A DNA stretch of 64,000 bases from Aromatoleum toluclasticum ATCC 700605 (GTDB taxonomy: Bacteria > Pseudomonadota > Gammaproteobacteria > Burkholderiales > Rhodocyclaceae). The notes beneath the pieces were generated by a model. It made no database searches. It worked only from the letters and a program-made list of their open reading frames with translations, and was not told where the DNA came from. The position numbers and the translations under genes were made by a program. Location of the stretch: NCBI RefSeq assembly GCF_000378245.1, contig NZ_KB899493.1, positions 372,001-436,000 of the forward strand, given 5' to 3'. Below are positions 35,664 to 46,311 of the stretch, in pieces (the stretch's first letter is position 1; every line of letters begins with the position of its first letter).

Positions 35664-37634
35664 TCAGGCCGCGCGCCCCTGCGCGATGTCAGCCGCAGTC
35701 CCGGCTTGTACAGGGGCCCCCATCGCCGCGCGGATGTCGCCCGCGATCTCCTTCAGTTCTGCAAGCTGCGCGAAGGCCGCAGCCTCGGCCTGCTCCAGCT
35801 CCGCGACACGCTCCTCCAGCGTGTCGGTCGCCTGGTGGATGCGCTTGACGCTTTCGAGACGGCGCTTCAACTGCAGCTGGTACTCGCGCACCTGGGTCTC
35901 CAGCGGCGACATCACCGCGCGCAACCACTGCTCGACGTCGCGGTTTGCGACCTCGAAGGTCCGCCGCGCCTCGACGGCGACGGTCTCGAAGAATTTCTGC
36001 GTCAGCGTGTGCTTCTCGGTCGTCACGAGCGCCAGCGCGGAATTGATCTGGCGGTTGAACGCCGACTCCAGCCGGTCGAGTTCGCGCTCGTAGCGCAGCG
36101 TCGAAAAGGCCTCGGGCGCGGCGAGCTTGAGCCCGTGCTCGACGCTGAAGCGCTTGTACATGCTGTCGAGCATGTGCGTGATCTCGGCGATCTCGTCGGC
36201 CGAACGCGAGAGATTTCCGCGCAGGGACTGGAAGAAGCTCTCCATCGCCTGGCGCAGCCCCTTCGTGAAGGTCGACTCCAGCATCGCCTCGCGCGTGCGG
36301 CGCGTCTCGTCGCGCAGCGTGTCCATGCCCAGATGGCCGAGCAGGTTGTTCGTCAGGGTCGAGAACACGCTGCGCACCGCGTAATACTTCTGCAGACCCT
36401 GCTCGAACTCGGTCTTCTCGCTGCGGATCTTGCGCATCATGTACTCGATGACGCTCTGGTTCTTGCCGCGCAGGTCGGTCAACTCCTGCAGCTGCTCGCG
36501 CAGGCTGGCAAGTCGCGCCCCGAGCAGCGTATCGGTCTGGCTCGCCAGGTCGTTGATCTCCGAGAGCGCGCTTTCCCGCACGATCTCCTGCTTGGTCGGC
36601 AGCAGATCCTCGGCCAGTGCCCGCTCCAGCTCGCCCAGGCGGCTGCGCTCGACGAGCGCGGCATCGCCGGAAATCCGCCCGACCAACCCTTTCTGCGCGG
36701 ACACCGGGAACACCGTCGCCTCGGGAACCTCCAGTGTTTCCGCGACCGAGCTCACCTGGCGCGCGATCTCCGCGTCGATCTGCGCCGCATCGCGCAAACC
36801 GTCCCACAGGCCGTCGATCTTGTTCAACACCACGAGGCGGCCCTTGCGCCGGCTCTGCCCGCCCTGCACATACTCGCGCCACACGGCCATGTCGCTCTGC
36901 GTGACGCCGGTGTCGGCCGCCAGCACGAAAAGCACCGCATGGGCGTTGGGCAGCAGCGACAGCGTCAGCTCCGGCTCCGCGCCGATCGCGTTGAGCCCCG
37001 GCGTGTCGAGCACCACCAGCCCCTGTTCGAGCAGCGGATGCGGGAACTGGATCACCGCGTGGCGCCAACTCGGAATCTCGAACATGCCGTCGGCGCCCGG
37101 CTTGAGGCCGGTTTCGCCCTTCTCGTCGATGTCGAAGCCCAGGCGCGTCGCCAGCTCGCTCGACACCCGCTCGGTTTCGCCGACGCGCGCGAAGGCCTGC
37201 TGCAGATCCGTGAGCGACTCCGCGTCAAGCCGCAGCACCATCCACTCTTCCGGAAACTGCTTGAGTTCGCTCACGCTCGCGTGCGTCGCACGCGAGCGGA
37301 TCGGCAGCATGCGGATCTCGGCCCGCGCGCCGGGCGTCCATTGCAGCTCGGTCGGGCACATCGTCGTGCGGCCGGCGCTCGACGGCAGGACGCGATCGCC
37401 GTGCCCGGAGAAGAAGATCGCATTGATCAGCTCGGACTTCCCGCGCGAGAACTCGGCGACGAAGGCCACCGTCAGCTTGTCGTCGCGCAGGCGGTCGAGA
37501 ACGTACTGCAGCCGCAGGTCGGCCTGCACGTCGCCGAGTTCGTTGCGCGACAGCCATTGCCGCAGGCGCGCGACCGCCCTCGCCGCATCGGCACGCCACT
37601 GGCTGTAAGCGGAAAATTGATCCACGAGGGTCAT
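35664..37634 (-). CDS. dynamin-like GTPase
   Basis: A 656-residue bacterial dynamin-type GTPase. G1 is AEFSRGKS (60-67), followed by a G2 Thr in GRTTMCPTE. G3 is VLDTPG, and G4 is LNKIDG. After the ~300-residue GTPase domain come long helices, with a predicted coiled coil near the C-terminus (TDTLEERVAELEQAEAAAFA). Such proteins remodel or protect membranes; no second dynamin gene is adjacent, so it would work as a homomer. It is a single gene between convergent ferredoxin and mutM. Confidence 0.85.
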   Translation of the reverse strand: MTLVDQFSAYSQWRADAARAVARLRQWLSRNELGDVQADLRLQYVLDRLRDDKLTVAFVAEFSRGKSELINAIFFSGHGDRVLPSSAGRTTMCPTELQWTPGARAEIRMLPIRSRATHASVSELKQFPEEWMVLRLDAESLTDLQQAFARVGETERVSSELATRLGFDIDEKGETGLKPGADGMFEIPSWRHAVIQFPHPLLEQGLVVLDTPGLNAIGAEPELTLSLLPNAHAVLFVLAADTGVTQSDMAVWREYVQGGQSRRKGRLVVLNKIDGLWDGLRDAAQIDAEIARQVSSVAETLEVPEATVFPVSAQKGLVGRISGDAALVERSRLGELERALAEDLLPTKQEIVRESALSEINDLASQTDTLLGARLASLREQLQELTDLRGKNQSVIEYMMRKIRSEKTEFEQGLQKYYAVRSVFSTLTNNLLGHLGMDTLRDETRRTREAMLESTFTKGLRQAMESFFQSLRGNLSRSADEIAEITHMLDSMYKRFSVEHGLKLAAPEAFSTLRYERELDRLESAFNRQINSALALVTTEKHTLTQKFFETVAVEARRTFEVANRDVEQWLRAVMSPLETQVREYQLQLKRRLESVKRIHQATDTLEERVAELEQAEAAAFAQLAELKEIAGDIRAAMGAPVQAGTAADIAQGRAA

Positions 37635-37810
37635 GAATGTCTCGCTTGCGCAGTCCCGCAGTCGGGGCGCGCACAGGTTTCAGATCGCGGGAGCATAACG
37701 CCGAATCGGGCGCCGTCCAATCCGTGGAAGCGCGAGCTCGACCGGCGGCATGCCGACGCCGACGAACGACGCCCCTGGCAGGCGCCGCACCCTCACCACC
37801 ACCATTACGG

Positions 37811-38626
37811 TCACATGCGCTGGCAGCGCGGGCAGAAGAAGGTCGAGCGCTGGCCGACGACCACCCGCTGCACGCTCGTCCCGCACACGCGGCACGGCAG
37901 CCCCTCGCGGCCGTAGACGAAATACTCCTGCTGGAAGTAGCCCTTCTTCCCATCGCCGCCGACGAAATCGCGCAAGGTGCTGCCGCCCGCGGCGATCGCC
38001 GCCTGCAGCGTCTCGCGCACCGCCTCCACGAGCCGCCCGATGCGCCGCGGCCCGACGCTGCCGGCCGGCGCCAGCGGATGGATGCGCGCCCGGAACAGGC
38101 TCTCGGACGCGTAGATATTGCCGACCCCGACGAGGCGGTGGCCGTCCATCAGCGCCTGCTTGATCGGCGCCCGCACGCCCTGGAAAGCGCGGCGCAGCCA
38201 CGGCCCGGTGAACGCGTCCCCGAGCGGCTCGATGCCGAGGCGCGCGAGCAGCGGATGCGCCAGCGCGTCGCCCGGCTGCCACACCACCAATCCGAAACGC
38301 CGCGGATCGCGCAGACGCAGCGCCCGGTCGCCGAAGACCAGGTCCACATGGTCATGCACACCCGGCGGCTGGTCGGCATCGACCACCCTCAGGCTGCCCG
38401 ACATGCCCAGATGCACGATCACGCTGCCAGCGGGAAAATCGAGCAGCAGGTACTTCGCCCGTCGCCTCACGCCCTGCAGCGGCGCACCGACCGCGCGCTC
38501 GGCCAGGTCCGGCGGAACGGGCACGCGCAGGCGGCCGTTACGCACGCTCACGCCGGTCATGGTCCGACCGTCGACCGCCGGGCGTATGCCGCGGCAGGTC
38601 GTTTCGACTTCAGGCAATTCAGGCAT
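37811..38626 (-). CDS. mutM: formamidopyrimidine-DNA glycosylase
   Basis: A 271-residue Fpg/MutM. The catalytic PELPEVE begins at residue 2 after Met removal, fixing the start at 38626. VGVGNIYASESLF holds the helix-two-turn-helix, and the C-terminal zinc finger reads CRVCGTSVQ...CPRC. It removes 8-oxoguanine and nicks the strand by beta/delta elimination. Longer in-frame extension upstream is not coding. It is divergent from the TPR gene over a 215-base gap. Confidence 0.95.
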   Translation of the reverse strand: MPELPEVETTCRGIRPAVDGRTMTGVSVRNGRLRVPVPPDLAERAVGAPLQGVRRRAKYLLLDFPAGSVIVHLGMSGSLRVVDADQPPGVHDHVDLVFGDRALRLRDPRRFGLVVWQPGDALAHPLLARLGIEPLGDAFTGPWLRRAFQGVRAPIKQALMDGHRLVGVGNIYASESLFRARIHPLAPAGSVGPRRIGRLVEAVRETLQAAIAAGGSTLRDFVGGDGKKGYFQQEYFVYGREGLPCRVCGTSVQRVVVGQRSTFFCPRCQRM

Positions 38627-38841
38627 TAACGACACTCGAAAGCAAGGGGGACGCACCCCGGAAACCGGCCCGCATAACCGCCGCGCTTGCCCGCAAACGA
38701 AGAAACTGCATAACATCGGGCGAACGCATCCGCATTCGGGCCTTCTAACGGACGACTGCCGACGCACCGCGGCAACAGCATACGTCAGACACGACCGCAG
38801 GGCCGGTTTGAAGTTCGTGCAATTCCCTCTGGGCCAAGTAC

Positions 38842-40557
38842 ATGAATCGCCTCATCTCCTTGTTTGCATCCGGTCTGGGACTGGCCATCGCACTGGCCTC
38901 CCCGGCCCCTGCGCAGGCCGCGCCCGTCCCTGACGAGGCGGCAACCGCTTCCTCGCTACCCGCTCAGGACCTCAGCGCCCGCATCCTGTACACCTTCCTG
39001 CTGGCCGAAATCGCCGGCGCACGCGGCGAAATCAGCATCGCGGTGCAGGCCTACGCCGACCTCGCGCAGCGCACCCGCGACCCGCGCATCGCGCGCCGGG
39101 CGATGGAAATCGCGCTGTTCGCGCGCGACATGCCCGCGGCGATCGAAGCCGCCCGCATCTGGTCCGACGCCGACCCGAGCTCCGACGAAGCACGCCGCAT
39201 CCTCGCGGGCCTGCTCGCGGGCGGCGACGGCCAGCTCGAACAGGTGCAGACCCAGCTCGCCCGCCTGCTCGCACAGTCACCCGAAAACGTCGGCAACCAC
39301 CTGATGGGACTCAACCGCGCCCTCTCGCGCGTGCAGGACAAGGAAGCCGTCAAGGGCATCGTGATGCGCCTGACGGAGCCCTACACGAGCCAACCGGAAG
39401 CCCATTTCGCACGCGCCCAGGCCGCCGTCGGGGCCGGCGACATGATGGAATCCGTCGCCTCGATCGACACCGCGCTGCGCCTGCGCCCGGACTGGGAACC
39501 GGCCATCCTGTTCAAGGCGCAGCTCCTGTCGCAGTCCGGCGCGATGCAGGAGGCCACGAAGCTCGTCCGTGAATACCTCGAACGCCACCCCGACAGCCGC
39601 AACGCCCGCCTCGCCCACGCGCGCGCGCTGGTATCGACGCGGCAGTTCGAGGCTGCGCGCAAGGAATTCCGCCAGCTCCTCGACGGCGCTCCCGACGACC
39701 GCGAACTGATGTACGCCGTGGGCCTGCTGTCGGCCCAGCTGGAAGACTACGACGCCGCGACGACCCAGCTCGAACGCGCGCTGAACGCCGGCCACCCCGA
39801 CGGCGACAGCATCCGCCTCAACCTCGGCCAGGTCGCCGAACGGCGCAAGGACAGCGAAACGGCCCTGCGCTGGTATCGCGCCGTCGAACCGGGACCGCAG
39901 CACTTCGACGCCCAGCTGCGCATCGCCTCGGTGCTCGCACGCGACGGCAAGCTCAAGGAAGCCCGCGAGCACCTGCGCGGCGTCAAGGTCGAAGAGTCCG
40001 AGCGCAAGCGCCTGCTGCTCGCCGAAGCGCAGCTCCTGCGCGGCGCCGGGAAAGAGGCCGAAGCCTTCGAACTCATCGACGGCGCCCTGCGCGACAACGC
40101 CGAGGACACCGACCTGCTGTACGAATCGTCGATGCTCGCCGAGAGCCTCGGCAAGCTCGATATCATGGAAGGGCGGCTGCGCAAGCTGATCGCGCTGCGT
40201 CCGGACTTCTCGCACGCCTACAACGCGCTGGGCTATTCCCTCGCCGATCGCGGCGTGCGCCTGGACGAGGCCGAAGCGCTGATCGTACGCGCGCTCGAAC
40301 TCACTCCCGACGACCCCTTCATTCTCGACAGCATGGGCTGGGTACGCTTCCGGCGCAACGACGTGGACGGAGCCCTCGCCCATCTCGAAAAGGCCTACGG
40401 CCTGCGCCAGGACCCCGAGATCGCGGCCCACCTCGGCGAAGTGCTGTGGTCCCTCAAGCGCCAGTCCGACGCGTCGCGCGTCTGGGATGAGGCGCTGAAG
40501 AACAACCCCGACAACGATGCGCTGAAGTCCGTCGTCAAGCGCCTGCGCGGCCAATGA
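38842..40557 (+). CDS. TPR-repeat protein, exported
   Basis: A 571-residue protein with a signal peptide ([20 protein letters not shown], cleavage after AQA) and tetratricopeptide repeats across most of its length, clearest at the end ([20 protein letters not shown] and [20 protein letters not shown]). It is likely a periplasmic scaffold. Its stop overlaps the lolB start by 4 bases, a gene pairing common in betaproteobacteria, so it may help outer-membrane lipoprotein sorting; that is inference from position. Confidence 0.88.
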   Translation: MNRLISLFASGLGLAIALASPAPAQAAPVPDEAATASSLPAQDLSARILYTFLLAEIAGARGEISIAVQAYADLAQRTRDPRIARRAMEIALFARDMPAAIEAARIWSDADPSSDEARRILAGLLAGGDGQLEQVQTQLARLLAQSPENVGNHLMGLNRALSRVQDKEAVKGIVMRLTEPYTSQPEAHFARAQAAVGAGDMMESVASIDTALRLRPDWEPAILFKAQLLSQSGAMQEATKLVREYLERHPDSRNARLAHARALVSTRQFEAARKEFRQLLDGAPDDRELMYAVGLLSAQLEDYDAATTQLERALNAGHPDGDSIRLNLGQVAERRKDSETALRWYRAVEPGPQHFDAQLRIASVLARDGKLKEAREHLRGVKVEESERKRLLLAEAQLLRGAGKEAEAFELIDGALRDNAEDTDLLYESSMLAESLGKLDIMEGRLRKLIALRPDFSHAYNALGYSLADRGVRLDEAEALIVRALELTPDDPFILDSMGWVRFRRNDVDGALAHLEKAYGLRQDPEIAAHLGEVLWSLKRQSDASRVWDEALKNNPDNDALKSVVKRLRGQ

Positions 40558-41144
40558 AGCGCACCGCCTGCCGGACAGCCGGACGGGCTGTCGCCGCGGC
40601 GCTCGTCGCGCTGCTCCTGGCCGCCTGCGCGAGCCCGGCGACCCGCGGCCTCACGGCCGTCCCGCGCCCCGTCGCCACCGCGTTCGAACTCGAAGGGCGC
40701 CTCGCCGCGAGCGACGGCGAACGCGCCGCGAACGGCTCCCTGACCTGGTCGCATACCCCGGTCGCCGACGAATGGACCGTGTACAGCCCCCTCGGCCAGA
40801 TCGTGGGCCAGCTCGTGCGCACCCCGCGCGGCGCGATGCTGCTCACCGCCGACGGCCGCACCGAACAGGCCGACGACGCCGATGCCATCCTGCCGCGCCT
40901 GCTGGGCGTTCCGGCACCAATCGACGGGCTCCAGCACTGGGTGCAGGCCTCGACCCGGCCCGGCGCGCGCGTGCTGAGCCTGGACGAGGCGGGCCGCCCG
41001 GCACGCATCGCCGACGCCGGCTGGATCATCGACTACCCCGAGTACGCCGGCCCCGCGGCCGACGCCGCGCCGCGCCGCATCGACGCCGCCTGGGGCGACG
41101 CCCGCATCCGGCTCGTCATCGACCAATGGACGCCCCGCCGTTGA
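40554..41144 (+). CDS. lolB: outer-membrane lipoprotein receptor LolB
   Basis: A 196-residue lipoprotein. Signal peptide with lipobox LLAAC (Cys ~26). The mature part shows LolB features: [20 protein letters not shown], and [17 protein letters not shown]. It accepts lipoproteins from LolA and inserts them into the outer membrane. The end overlaps ispE by 19 bases in another frame. The context TPR-lolB-ispE-tRNA-prs supports the call. Confidence 0.92.
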   Translation: MKRTACRTAGRAVAAALVALLLAACASPATRGLTAVPRPVATAFELEGRLAASDGERAANGSLTWSHTPVADEWTVYSPLGQIVGQLVRTPRGAMLLTADGRTEQADDADAILPRLLGVPAPIDGLQHWVQASTRPGARVLSLDEAGRPARIADAGWIIDYPEYAGPAADAAPRRIDAAWGDARIRLVIDQWTPRR

Positions 41145-41980
41145 CCCGCCTCGAACACTGTCCCGCCCCGGCCAAGCTGAACCTCTTCCTGCACGTCGTC
41201 GGCCGCCGCGCCGACGGCTACCACCTGCTGCAGACCGCCTTCCGCCTGCTCGACTGGAGCGACCGCCTCAGCTTCGCACTGCGCGAGGACGGCGCCGTGC
41301 ACCGCACGACGGAGGTCGCGGGCGTGCCCGAGGAGCAGGATCTCGTGGTGCGTGCGGGCCGGCTCCTGCAGCAGGCGAGCGGCTGCCGCCTCGGCGCCGA
41401 CATCTCGATCGACAAGCGCCTGCCGATGGGCGGCGGCCTGGGCGGCGGCAGCTCGGACGCCGCGACGACCCTGATCGCCCTGAACCGCCTGTGGGGAACC
41501 GGCCTAAGCCGCGCCGCGCTGGCCAAACTCGGACTACAGCTCGGCGCCGACGTCCCCTTCTTCATCTTCGGGCGCGATGCCTTCGCCGAGGGCGTGGGCG
41601 AGGAATTGCAGCCGCTGACGCTGCCCCCGGCGTGGTACGTGGTCGTCGCACCGCCGGTGCTGGTGCCCACGGCAGAAATTTTCCGCGCGGGGGAGTTGAC
41701 GCGCGATACGGAACCAATCAGAATTATGGACTTCGCAGCAAGCACCACCCGTAACGATCTGCAGGCAGTAGCATGCAATCGATACCCAGCGGTAGGTGCT
41801 GCAATCGAGTGGCTGGCGCAGTTTGCGCCCGCGCGGATGACCGGATCAGGCGCCTGCGTGTTTGCCGAGGTTGGCGGCGAGATGGAAGCGAACGACATCG
41901 TGAATAAATGCCCGGCGCCGATGCGGGCATGGAAGACGAAGAGTCTGGCGAGACATCCGCTGAGCGACTGGCTCGATTGA
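41126..41980 (+). CDS. ispE: 4-diphosphocytidyl-2-C-methyl-D-erythritol kinase
   Basis: A 284-residue GHMP kinase. [20 protein letters not shown] is the N-terminal substrate site, and [18 protein letters not shown] the ATP loop. It phosphorylates CDP-methylerythritol in the MEP isoprenoid pathway. The ATG lies within the end of lolB. The last ~95 codons (from about 41690) use noticeably more A/T-ending codons than the first part, up to the tRNA gene that follows 19 bases after the stop. Confidence 0.94.
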   Translation: MDAPPLTRLEHCPAPAKLNLFLHVVGRRADGYHLLQTAFRLLDWSDRLSFALREDGAVHRTTEVAGVPEEQDLVVRAGRLLQQASGCRLGADISIDKRLPMGGGLGGGSSDAATTLIALNRLWGTGLSRAALAKLGLQLGADVPFFIFGRDAFAEGVGEELQPLTLPPAWYVVVAPPVLVPTAEIFRAGELTRDTEPIRIMDFAASTTRNDLQAVACNRYPAVGAAIEWLAQFAPARMTGSGACVFAEVGGEMEANDIVNKCPAPMRAWKTKSLARHPLSDWLD

Positions 41981-41999
41981 GCAGGCGAAAAGGTTTCAT

Positions 42000-42076
42000 T
42001 GGGGAGTCGCCAAGTTGGTCAAGGCACCGGATTTTGATTCCGGCATTCGAAGGTTCGAATCCTTCTTCCCCAGCCA
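42000..42076 (+). tRNA. tRNA-Gln (anticodon TTG)
   Basis: Complete cloverleaf: acceptor TGGGGAG / TTCCCCA (one G-T), anticodon stem CCGGA/TCCGG with loop TTTTGAT, T-arm with GTTCGAATC, and GCCA encoded at the end. It sits between ispE and prs, a conserved place in betaproteobacteria. Confidence 0.97.
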
Positions 42077-42151
42077 ATTTATCCGGGCAGGCCTCGCGCC
42101 TGCCCGAGTCGTTTTTACCCTCGCCATTCTAGCGGCATCGGAGATTCGGAC

Positions 42152-43102
42152 ATGGCCTACGGCAGCCTGATGGTCTTCACCGGCAACGCCAACCCCAAAC
42201 TCGCGGCGGATGTCGTTCGGAGACTGGGCATTTCCATCGGCTCGGCCACGGTGGGCCGCTTCTCCGACGGCGAGGTCAACGTCGAACTGCTCGAAAACGT
42301 GCGCGGCAAGGATGTCTTCATCCTCCAGCCGACCTGCACGCCGACGAATGAAAACCTGATGGAGCTGATGGTCCTCGTCGACGGCCTCAAGCGCGCGTCG
42401 GCCGGCCGCATCACCGCCGCCATCCCCTACTTCGGCTATGCCCGCCAAGACCGCCGCCCCCGCTCCGCGCGCGTGGCGATCACCGCCAAGGTCGTCGCCA
42501 ACATGCTGCAGGCCGTCGGTGTCCAGCGCCTGCTGACGATGGACCTGCACGCCGACCAGATCCAGGGCTTCTTCGACATCCCGGTCGACAACGTCTACGC
42601 CGCACCGGTTCTGCTCGCCGATCTCGACAAGCAGAAGTACGACGACCTCCTGGTCGTGTCGCCGGACGTCGGCGGCGTCGTGCGCGCCCGAGCCTTCGCG
42701 AAGCGCATGGAATGCGACCTCGCGATCATCGACAAGCGCCGTCCGAAAGCCAACGTCTCCGAAGTGATGAACATCATCGGCGAGGTCAAGGACCGCACCT
42801 GCGTGATCATGGACGACATCGTCGACACCGCCGGTACGCTGTGCAAGGCCGCCACCGCGCTGAAGGAACACGGCGCCCGTCGGGTGCTCGCCTACTGCAC
42901 GCATGCCGTGCTGTCCGGCCCCGCGGTTTCGCGCATCTCCGACTCCGACCTGGACGAGCTCGTCGTCACCGACACGATCCCGCTGCGCGACGACGCCAAG
43001 GCCTGTCCGCGCATCCGCCAGGTCTCGGTCGCTTCGCTGCTCGCCGACACGATGCTGCGCATCAGCAACGAAGAGTCGGTCAGCTCGCTGTTCATGGAAT
43101 GA
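42152..43102 (+). CDS. prs: ribose-phosphate pyrophosphokinase
   Basis: A 316-residue PRPP synthetase. [20 protein letters not shown] and the PRPP-binding [13 protein letters not shown] are diagnostic; the ATP flexible-loop region reads [19 protein letters not shown]. It makes PRPP from ribose-5-phosphate and ATP for purine, pyrimidine, His, Trp and NAD synthesis. A normal-length class I enzyme. It lies 75 bases after the tRNA, with rplY 76 bases downstream. Confidence 0.96.
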   Translation: MAYGSLMVFTGNANPKLAADVVRRLGISIGSATVGRFSDGEVNVELLENVRGKDVFILQPTCTPTNENLMELMVLVDGLKRASAGRITAAIPYFGYARQDRRPRSARVAITAKVVANMLQAVGVQRLLTMDLHADQIQGFFDIPVDNVYAAPVLLADLDKQKYDDLLVVSPDVGGVVRARAFAKRMECDLAIIDKRRPKANVSEVMNIIGEVKDRTCVIMDDIVDTAGTLCKAATALKEHGARRVLAYCTHAVLSGPAVSRISDSDLDELVVTDTIPLRDDAKACPRIRQVSVASLLADTMLRISNEESVSSLFME

Positions 43103-43178
43103 ATTTCGTCCCCGGCACCGCCGGGGACTCAACCCATCCGTCTGGTCGCGGACGGATCGTTTCAACCAGGAGTATCCA

Positions 43179-43781
43179 ATGCAAATCGAATTCAAGGCCA
43201 CCAAGCGCGTTGAACAGGGCACGGGTGCGAGCCGCCGCCTGCGTCGCGCCGGCCAGATCCCGGGCATCATCTACGGTTCGGGCGAAGTCGAGACCATCTC
43301 GATGGACCACAACGAGCTGTACCACCTGCTGCGCAAGGAAGCCTTCCACGCTTCGATCCTGTCGGTCGACGTCGAAGGCGCGAAGCAGGCCGTCCTGCTG
43401 CGTGACACCCAATGGCATCCGTTCCGCCAGCAGATCCTGCACCTGGACTTCCAGCGCGTCGATGCGAGCCAGAAGATCCACCTCAAGGTGCCGCTGCACT
43501 TCGTCAATGGCGACCTGAGCCCGGCCGTCAAGCTCGGCGGTAGCATGATCTCGCACACCATCACCGAAGTCGACGTGGAGTGCCTGCCGGGCAACCTGCC
43601 CGAGTTCATCGCAGTCGACCTGGCAAACCTGCAGTCCGGCGAGTCGATCCACGTCTCGCAACTGCCGCTGCCGGCAGGCGTCGAGCTGGTCGCCCACGGC
43701 GAAGGTGATCCGGTTGTCGCGACCGCGCTCACCGTCAAGGGCGCCGCTGCTGAAGAAGGCACCGAAGGCGAAGCTGCCTGA
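43179..43781 (+). CDS. rplY: 50S ribosomal protein L25 (long, Ctc form)
   Basis: A 200-residue protein: an N-terminal L25 domain that binds 5S rRNA (MQIEFKATKRVEQGTGASRR, LRRAGQIPGIIYGSG) and the C-terminal TL5/Ctc beta domain (TITEVDVECLPGNLPEFIAV). An acidic tail EEGTEGEAA ends it. CAGGAG precedes the ATG. The prs-rplY-pth order is conserved widely. Confidence 0.95.
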   Translation: MQIEFKATKRVEQGTGASRRLRRAGQIPGIIYGSGEVETISMDHNELYHLLRKEAFHASILSVDVEGAKQAVLLRDTQWHPFRQQILHLDFQRVDASQKIHLKVPLHFVNGDLSPAVKLGGSMISHTITEVDVECLPGNLPEFIAVDLANLQSGESIHVSQLPLPAGVELVAHGEGDPVVATALTVKGAAAEEGTEGEAA

Positions 43782-43829
43782 GGCTGACGCCTCGGGACGC
43801 ACGACCGGAATGACGCAGGAACCGACACG

Positions 43830-44450
43830 ATGAGCGCCGCAGCACCGCGTCTCATCGTCGGCCTCGGCAATCCCGGCGCCGAATACATCGAGACCCGGCA
43901 CAATGCCGGGTTTTGGTTTTGTGAGCGCCTCGCCGAGCAGCTCGGCGTACGCTTCAATCACGAATCCCGCTTCCACGGTCTGGTCGCCAATGCCCGCGAC
44001 GCCGGCGTCTGGCTGCTGATGCCGCAGACCTTCATGAACCGCTCGGGCCAGGCCATCGGGGCGCTCGCGCGCTTCTACCGCATTGCCCCGGCCGAGATCC
44101 TCGTCGTGCATGACGAACTCGACATCCCCCCCGGCCAGCTGCGCCTGAAATTCGGCGGTGGCCTCGGCGGACACAACGGCCTGAAGGACACGTCGGCCCA
44201 CCTCGGCACGAACGACTACTGGCGCCTGCGCATCGGCATCGGCCACCCGGGCGACCGCAACGAGGTCGTCAACTTCGTGCTGAAAGCTGCGCGGCGCGAG
44301 GAACAGACGCTGATCGACGAAGCCATGGAACGCGCCCTCGCGACCTGGCCGATGATCGCCCGCGGCGAGTGGAACACCGCCAGCACCCGACTGAATGCCC
44401 GCCCGGCCGCGCCGAAGCCGGCCAAACCCAAGGACGAATCGCGCCCATGA
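43830..44450 (+). CDS. pth: peptidyl-tRNA hydrolase
   Basis: A 206-residue Pth. [20 protein letters not shown] contains the catalytic His and Asn positions, and [20 protein letters not shown] and GGHNGLKD follow. It frees tRNA from peptidyl-tRNAs that drop off the ribosome. The end has a short basic/alanine-proline tail ([16 protein letters not shown]). The stop overlaps ychF by 4 bases. Confidence 0.96.
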   Translation: MSAAAPRLIVGLGNPGAEYIETRHNAGFWFCERLAEQLGVRFNHESRFHGLVANARDAGVWLLMPQTFMNRSGQAIGALARFYRIAPAEILVVHDELDIPPGQLRLKFGGGLGGHNGLKDTSAHLGTNDYWRLRIGIGHPGDRNEVVNFVLKAARREEQTLIDEAMERALATWPMIARGEWNTASTRLNARPAAPKPAKPKDESRP

Positions 44451-45538
44451 GCCTCAAATGCGGAATCGTCGGCCTGCCCAACGTCGGCAAGTCGACCCTC
44501 TTCAACGCCCTCACGAAAGCCGGCATCGAAGCGGCCAACTACCCCTTCTGCACGATCGAGCCCAACGTCGGCATCGTCGAGGTGCCCGACCCGCGCCTCG
44601 TCGCGCTGTCCGGGATCGTCAAGCCGCAGAAGGTGCAGCCCGCGATCGTCGAGTTCGTCGACATCGCCGGCCTGGTTGCCGGCGCATCCAAGGGTGAGGG
44701 CCTCGGCAACCAGTTCCTCGCCAACATCCGCGAGACCGACGCGATCGTGCACGTCGTGCGCTGTTTCGCCGACGACAACGTCGTGCACGTCTCCGGCACC
44801 ATCGATCCGATCCGCGACATCGAGGTCATCGACACCGAACTCGCGCTCGCCGACATGGCCACCGTCGAGAAGGCCGTTAACCGCTACAAGCGCCCCGCCG
44901 CGGCCGGTGACAAGGAAGCCAAGATGCTCGTCGCGGTGCTGGAGAAGTGCCTCGCCCAGTTGAACCAAGCGAAGCCGGTGCGCGCGCTGGACCTCGGCAA
45001 GGAGGAGTGGGCGAGCATCAAGCCCTTGTGCCTGATCACCGCGAAGCCCGTGCTGTACGCGGCCAACGTCGCCGAGGACGGCTTCGTGAACAACCCGCAT
45101 CTCGACGCCGTGCGGGCCCACGCGAAGGCCGAAGGGGCCGAAGTCGTCGCGCTGTGCGCCGCGATCGAGGCCGAGATCGCCGACCTCGACGACGCCGACA
45201 AGAAGGACTTCCTCGAATCGATGGGCCTCGAGGAACCGGGCCTGGATCGCCTGATCCGCGCCGGCTATACGCTGCTGGGCCTGCAGACCTACTTCACCGC
45301 GGGCGTCAAGGAAGTGCGCGCGTGGACGATCCACGTCGGCGACACCGCCCCGCAGGCCGCGGGCGTGATCCACACCGACTTCGAACGCGGCTTCATCCGC
45401 GCGCAGACCATCGCCTATGACGACTTCATCGCCTACAAGGGCGAAGCGGGCGCAAAGGAAGCCGGCAAGATGCGAGCCGAAGGCAAGGAATACGTCGTCA
45501 AGGACGGAGACGTGCTGAACTTCCTGTTCAACGTCTAA
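44447..45538 (+). CDS. ychF: ribosome-binding ATPase YchF
   Basis: A 363-residue Obg-family protein. [20 protein letters not shown] (P-loop), [20 protein letters not shown], a helical insertion, then the TGS domain at the end ([20 protein letters not shown] and [19 protein letters not shown]). It hydrolyses ATP rather than GTP because its G4 motif differs (NVAED in place of NKxD). Linked to translation and redox stress responses. The coding frame is open upstream inside pth, but the family start is 44447. Confidence 0.95.
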   Translation: MSLKCGIVGLPNVGKSTLFNALTKAGIEAANYPFCTIEPNVGIVEVPDPRLVALSGIVKPQKVQPAIVEFVDIAGLVAGASKGEGLGNQFLANIRETDAIVHVVRCFADDNVVHVSGTIDPIRDIEVIDTELALADMATVEKAVNRYKRPAAAGDKEAKMLVAVLEKCLAQLNQAKPVRALDLGKEEWASIKPLCLITAKPVLYAANVAEDGFVNNPHLDAVRAHAKAEGAEVVALCAAIEAEIADLDDADKKDFLESMGLEEPGLDRLIRAGYTLLGLQTYFTAGVKEVRAWTIHVGDTAPQAAGVIHTDFERGFIRAQTIAYDDFIAYKGEAGAKEAGKMRAEGKEYVVKDGDVLNFLFNV

Positions 45539-45560
45539 GCTCCAGACGACTCCCCCGAAA

Positions 45561-45582
45561 AGCCCGGTCCGCCGGGCTTTTT
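45561..45582 (+). terminator. terminator after ychF
   Basis: AGCCCGG, 4-base loop, CCGGGCT and a T-run. A-rich on the opposite side, so it can serve the convergent rluA-like gene also. Confidence 0.9.
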
Positions 45583-45596
45583 CATTGGTGCCGCAC

Positions 45597-46274
45597 TCAG
45601 AACGGCACGGGGCTGACGAACTTCATCCGCTGTTTCGTTTCCGGGTGGTCGAAGGAGAGCATCGCCGCGTGCAGGTGCAGCCGCGCGTGGTGCACGGCGC
45701 TTTCGGGCGGGGCGTAGAGCGAGTCGCCGAGGATCGCGTGGCCGATCGTCATCATGTGCACGCGCAACTGGTGCGAACGCCCGGTGACAGGTTCGAGTTC
45801 TACGCGCGAAACGGCGTCCGTGCCCATGCCGCTGCGCTCGAGGACGCGGTAGTTCGTGAGCGCGCGCCGGCCATTCACGGGGTCGACCATCTGGCGCGGA
45901 CGGTTCGGCCAGTCGACGATCAGCGGCAGATCTACTTCGCCGTCCTGCGACAGCACGTGGCCGTGCACGAGCGCGAAATAGCGCTTGTCCACCTCGCGCT
46001 TCTCGAAGGCCATGCTGAGCCGGCGGTGCATCTCCGCCCCGCGCGCGAGGACGATCAGGCCCGAGGTGTCGAAGTCGAGCCGGTGCACGATGCGCGCGTC
46101 GGGCCAGGTCTTCTGGATGCGGGCGATCAGGCAATCCTGCTTGTGCTCGCCACGCCCGGGCACGGACAGCAGGCCGGCGGGCTTTTCGGCGACGATGATG
46201 TAGTCGTCGACATGGACGATCCGGGGTTCGAGATGCGGCACGATGGCGGAGATGCGAAAAAAACGGCGCGGCAC
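45597..46274 (-). CDS. rluA: RluA-family pseudouridine synthase
   Basis: A 225-residue pseudouridine synthase without an S4 domain. The catalytic Asp is in IVHRLDFDTSGLIVLAR, and PVTGRSHQLRVHM is the usual second block. Size and lack of S4 match RluA, which modifies 23S rRNA U746 and tRNA position 32. The start codon is a GTG at 46274 with no strong ribosome site; a start some 11 codons later is possible. It converges with ychF. Confidence 0.85.
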   Translation of the reverse strand: MPRRFFRISAIVPHLEPRIVHVDDYIIVAEKPAGLLSVPGRGEHKQDCLIARIQKTWPDARIVHRLDFDTSGLIVLARGAEMHRRLSMAFEKREVDKRYFALVHGHVLSQDGEVDLPLIVDWPNRPRQMVDPVNGRRALTNYRVLERSGMGTDAVSRVELEPVTGRSHQLRVHMMTIGHAILGDSLYAPPESAVHHARLHLHAAMLSFDHPETKQRMKFVSPVPF

Positions 46275-46311
46275 GCGGAGTGCCGACGGCGGTGGAAAGG
46301 AAGCGGGTATT

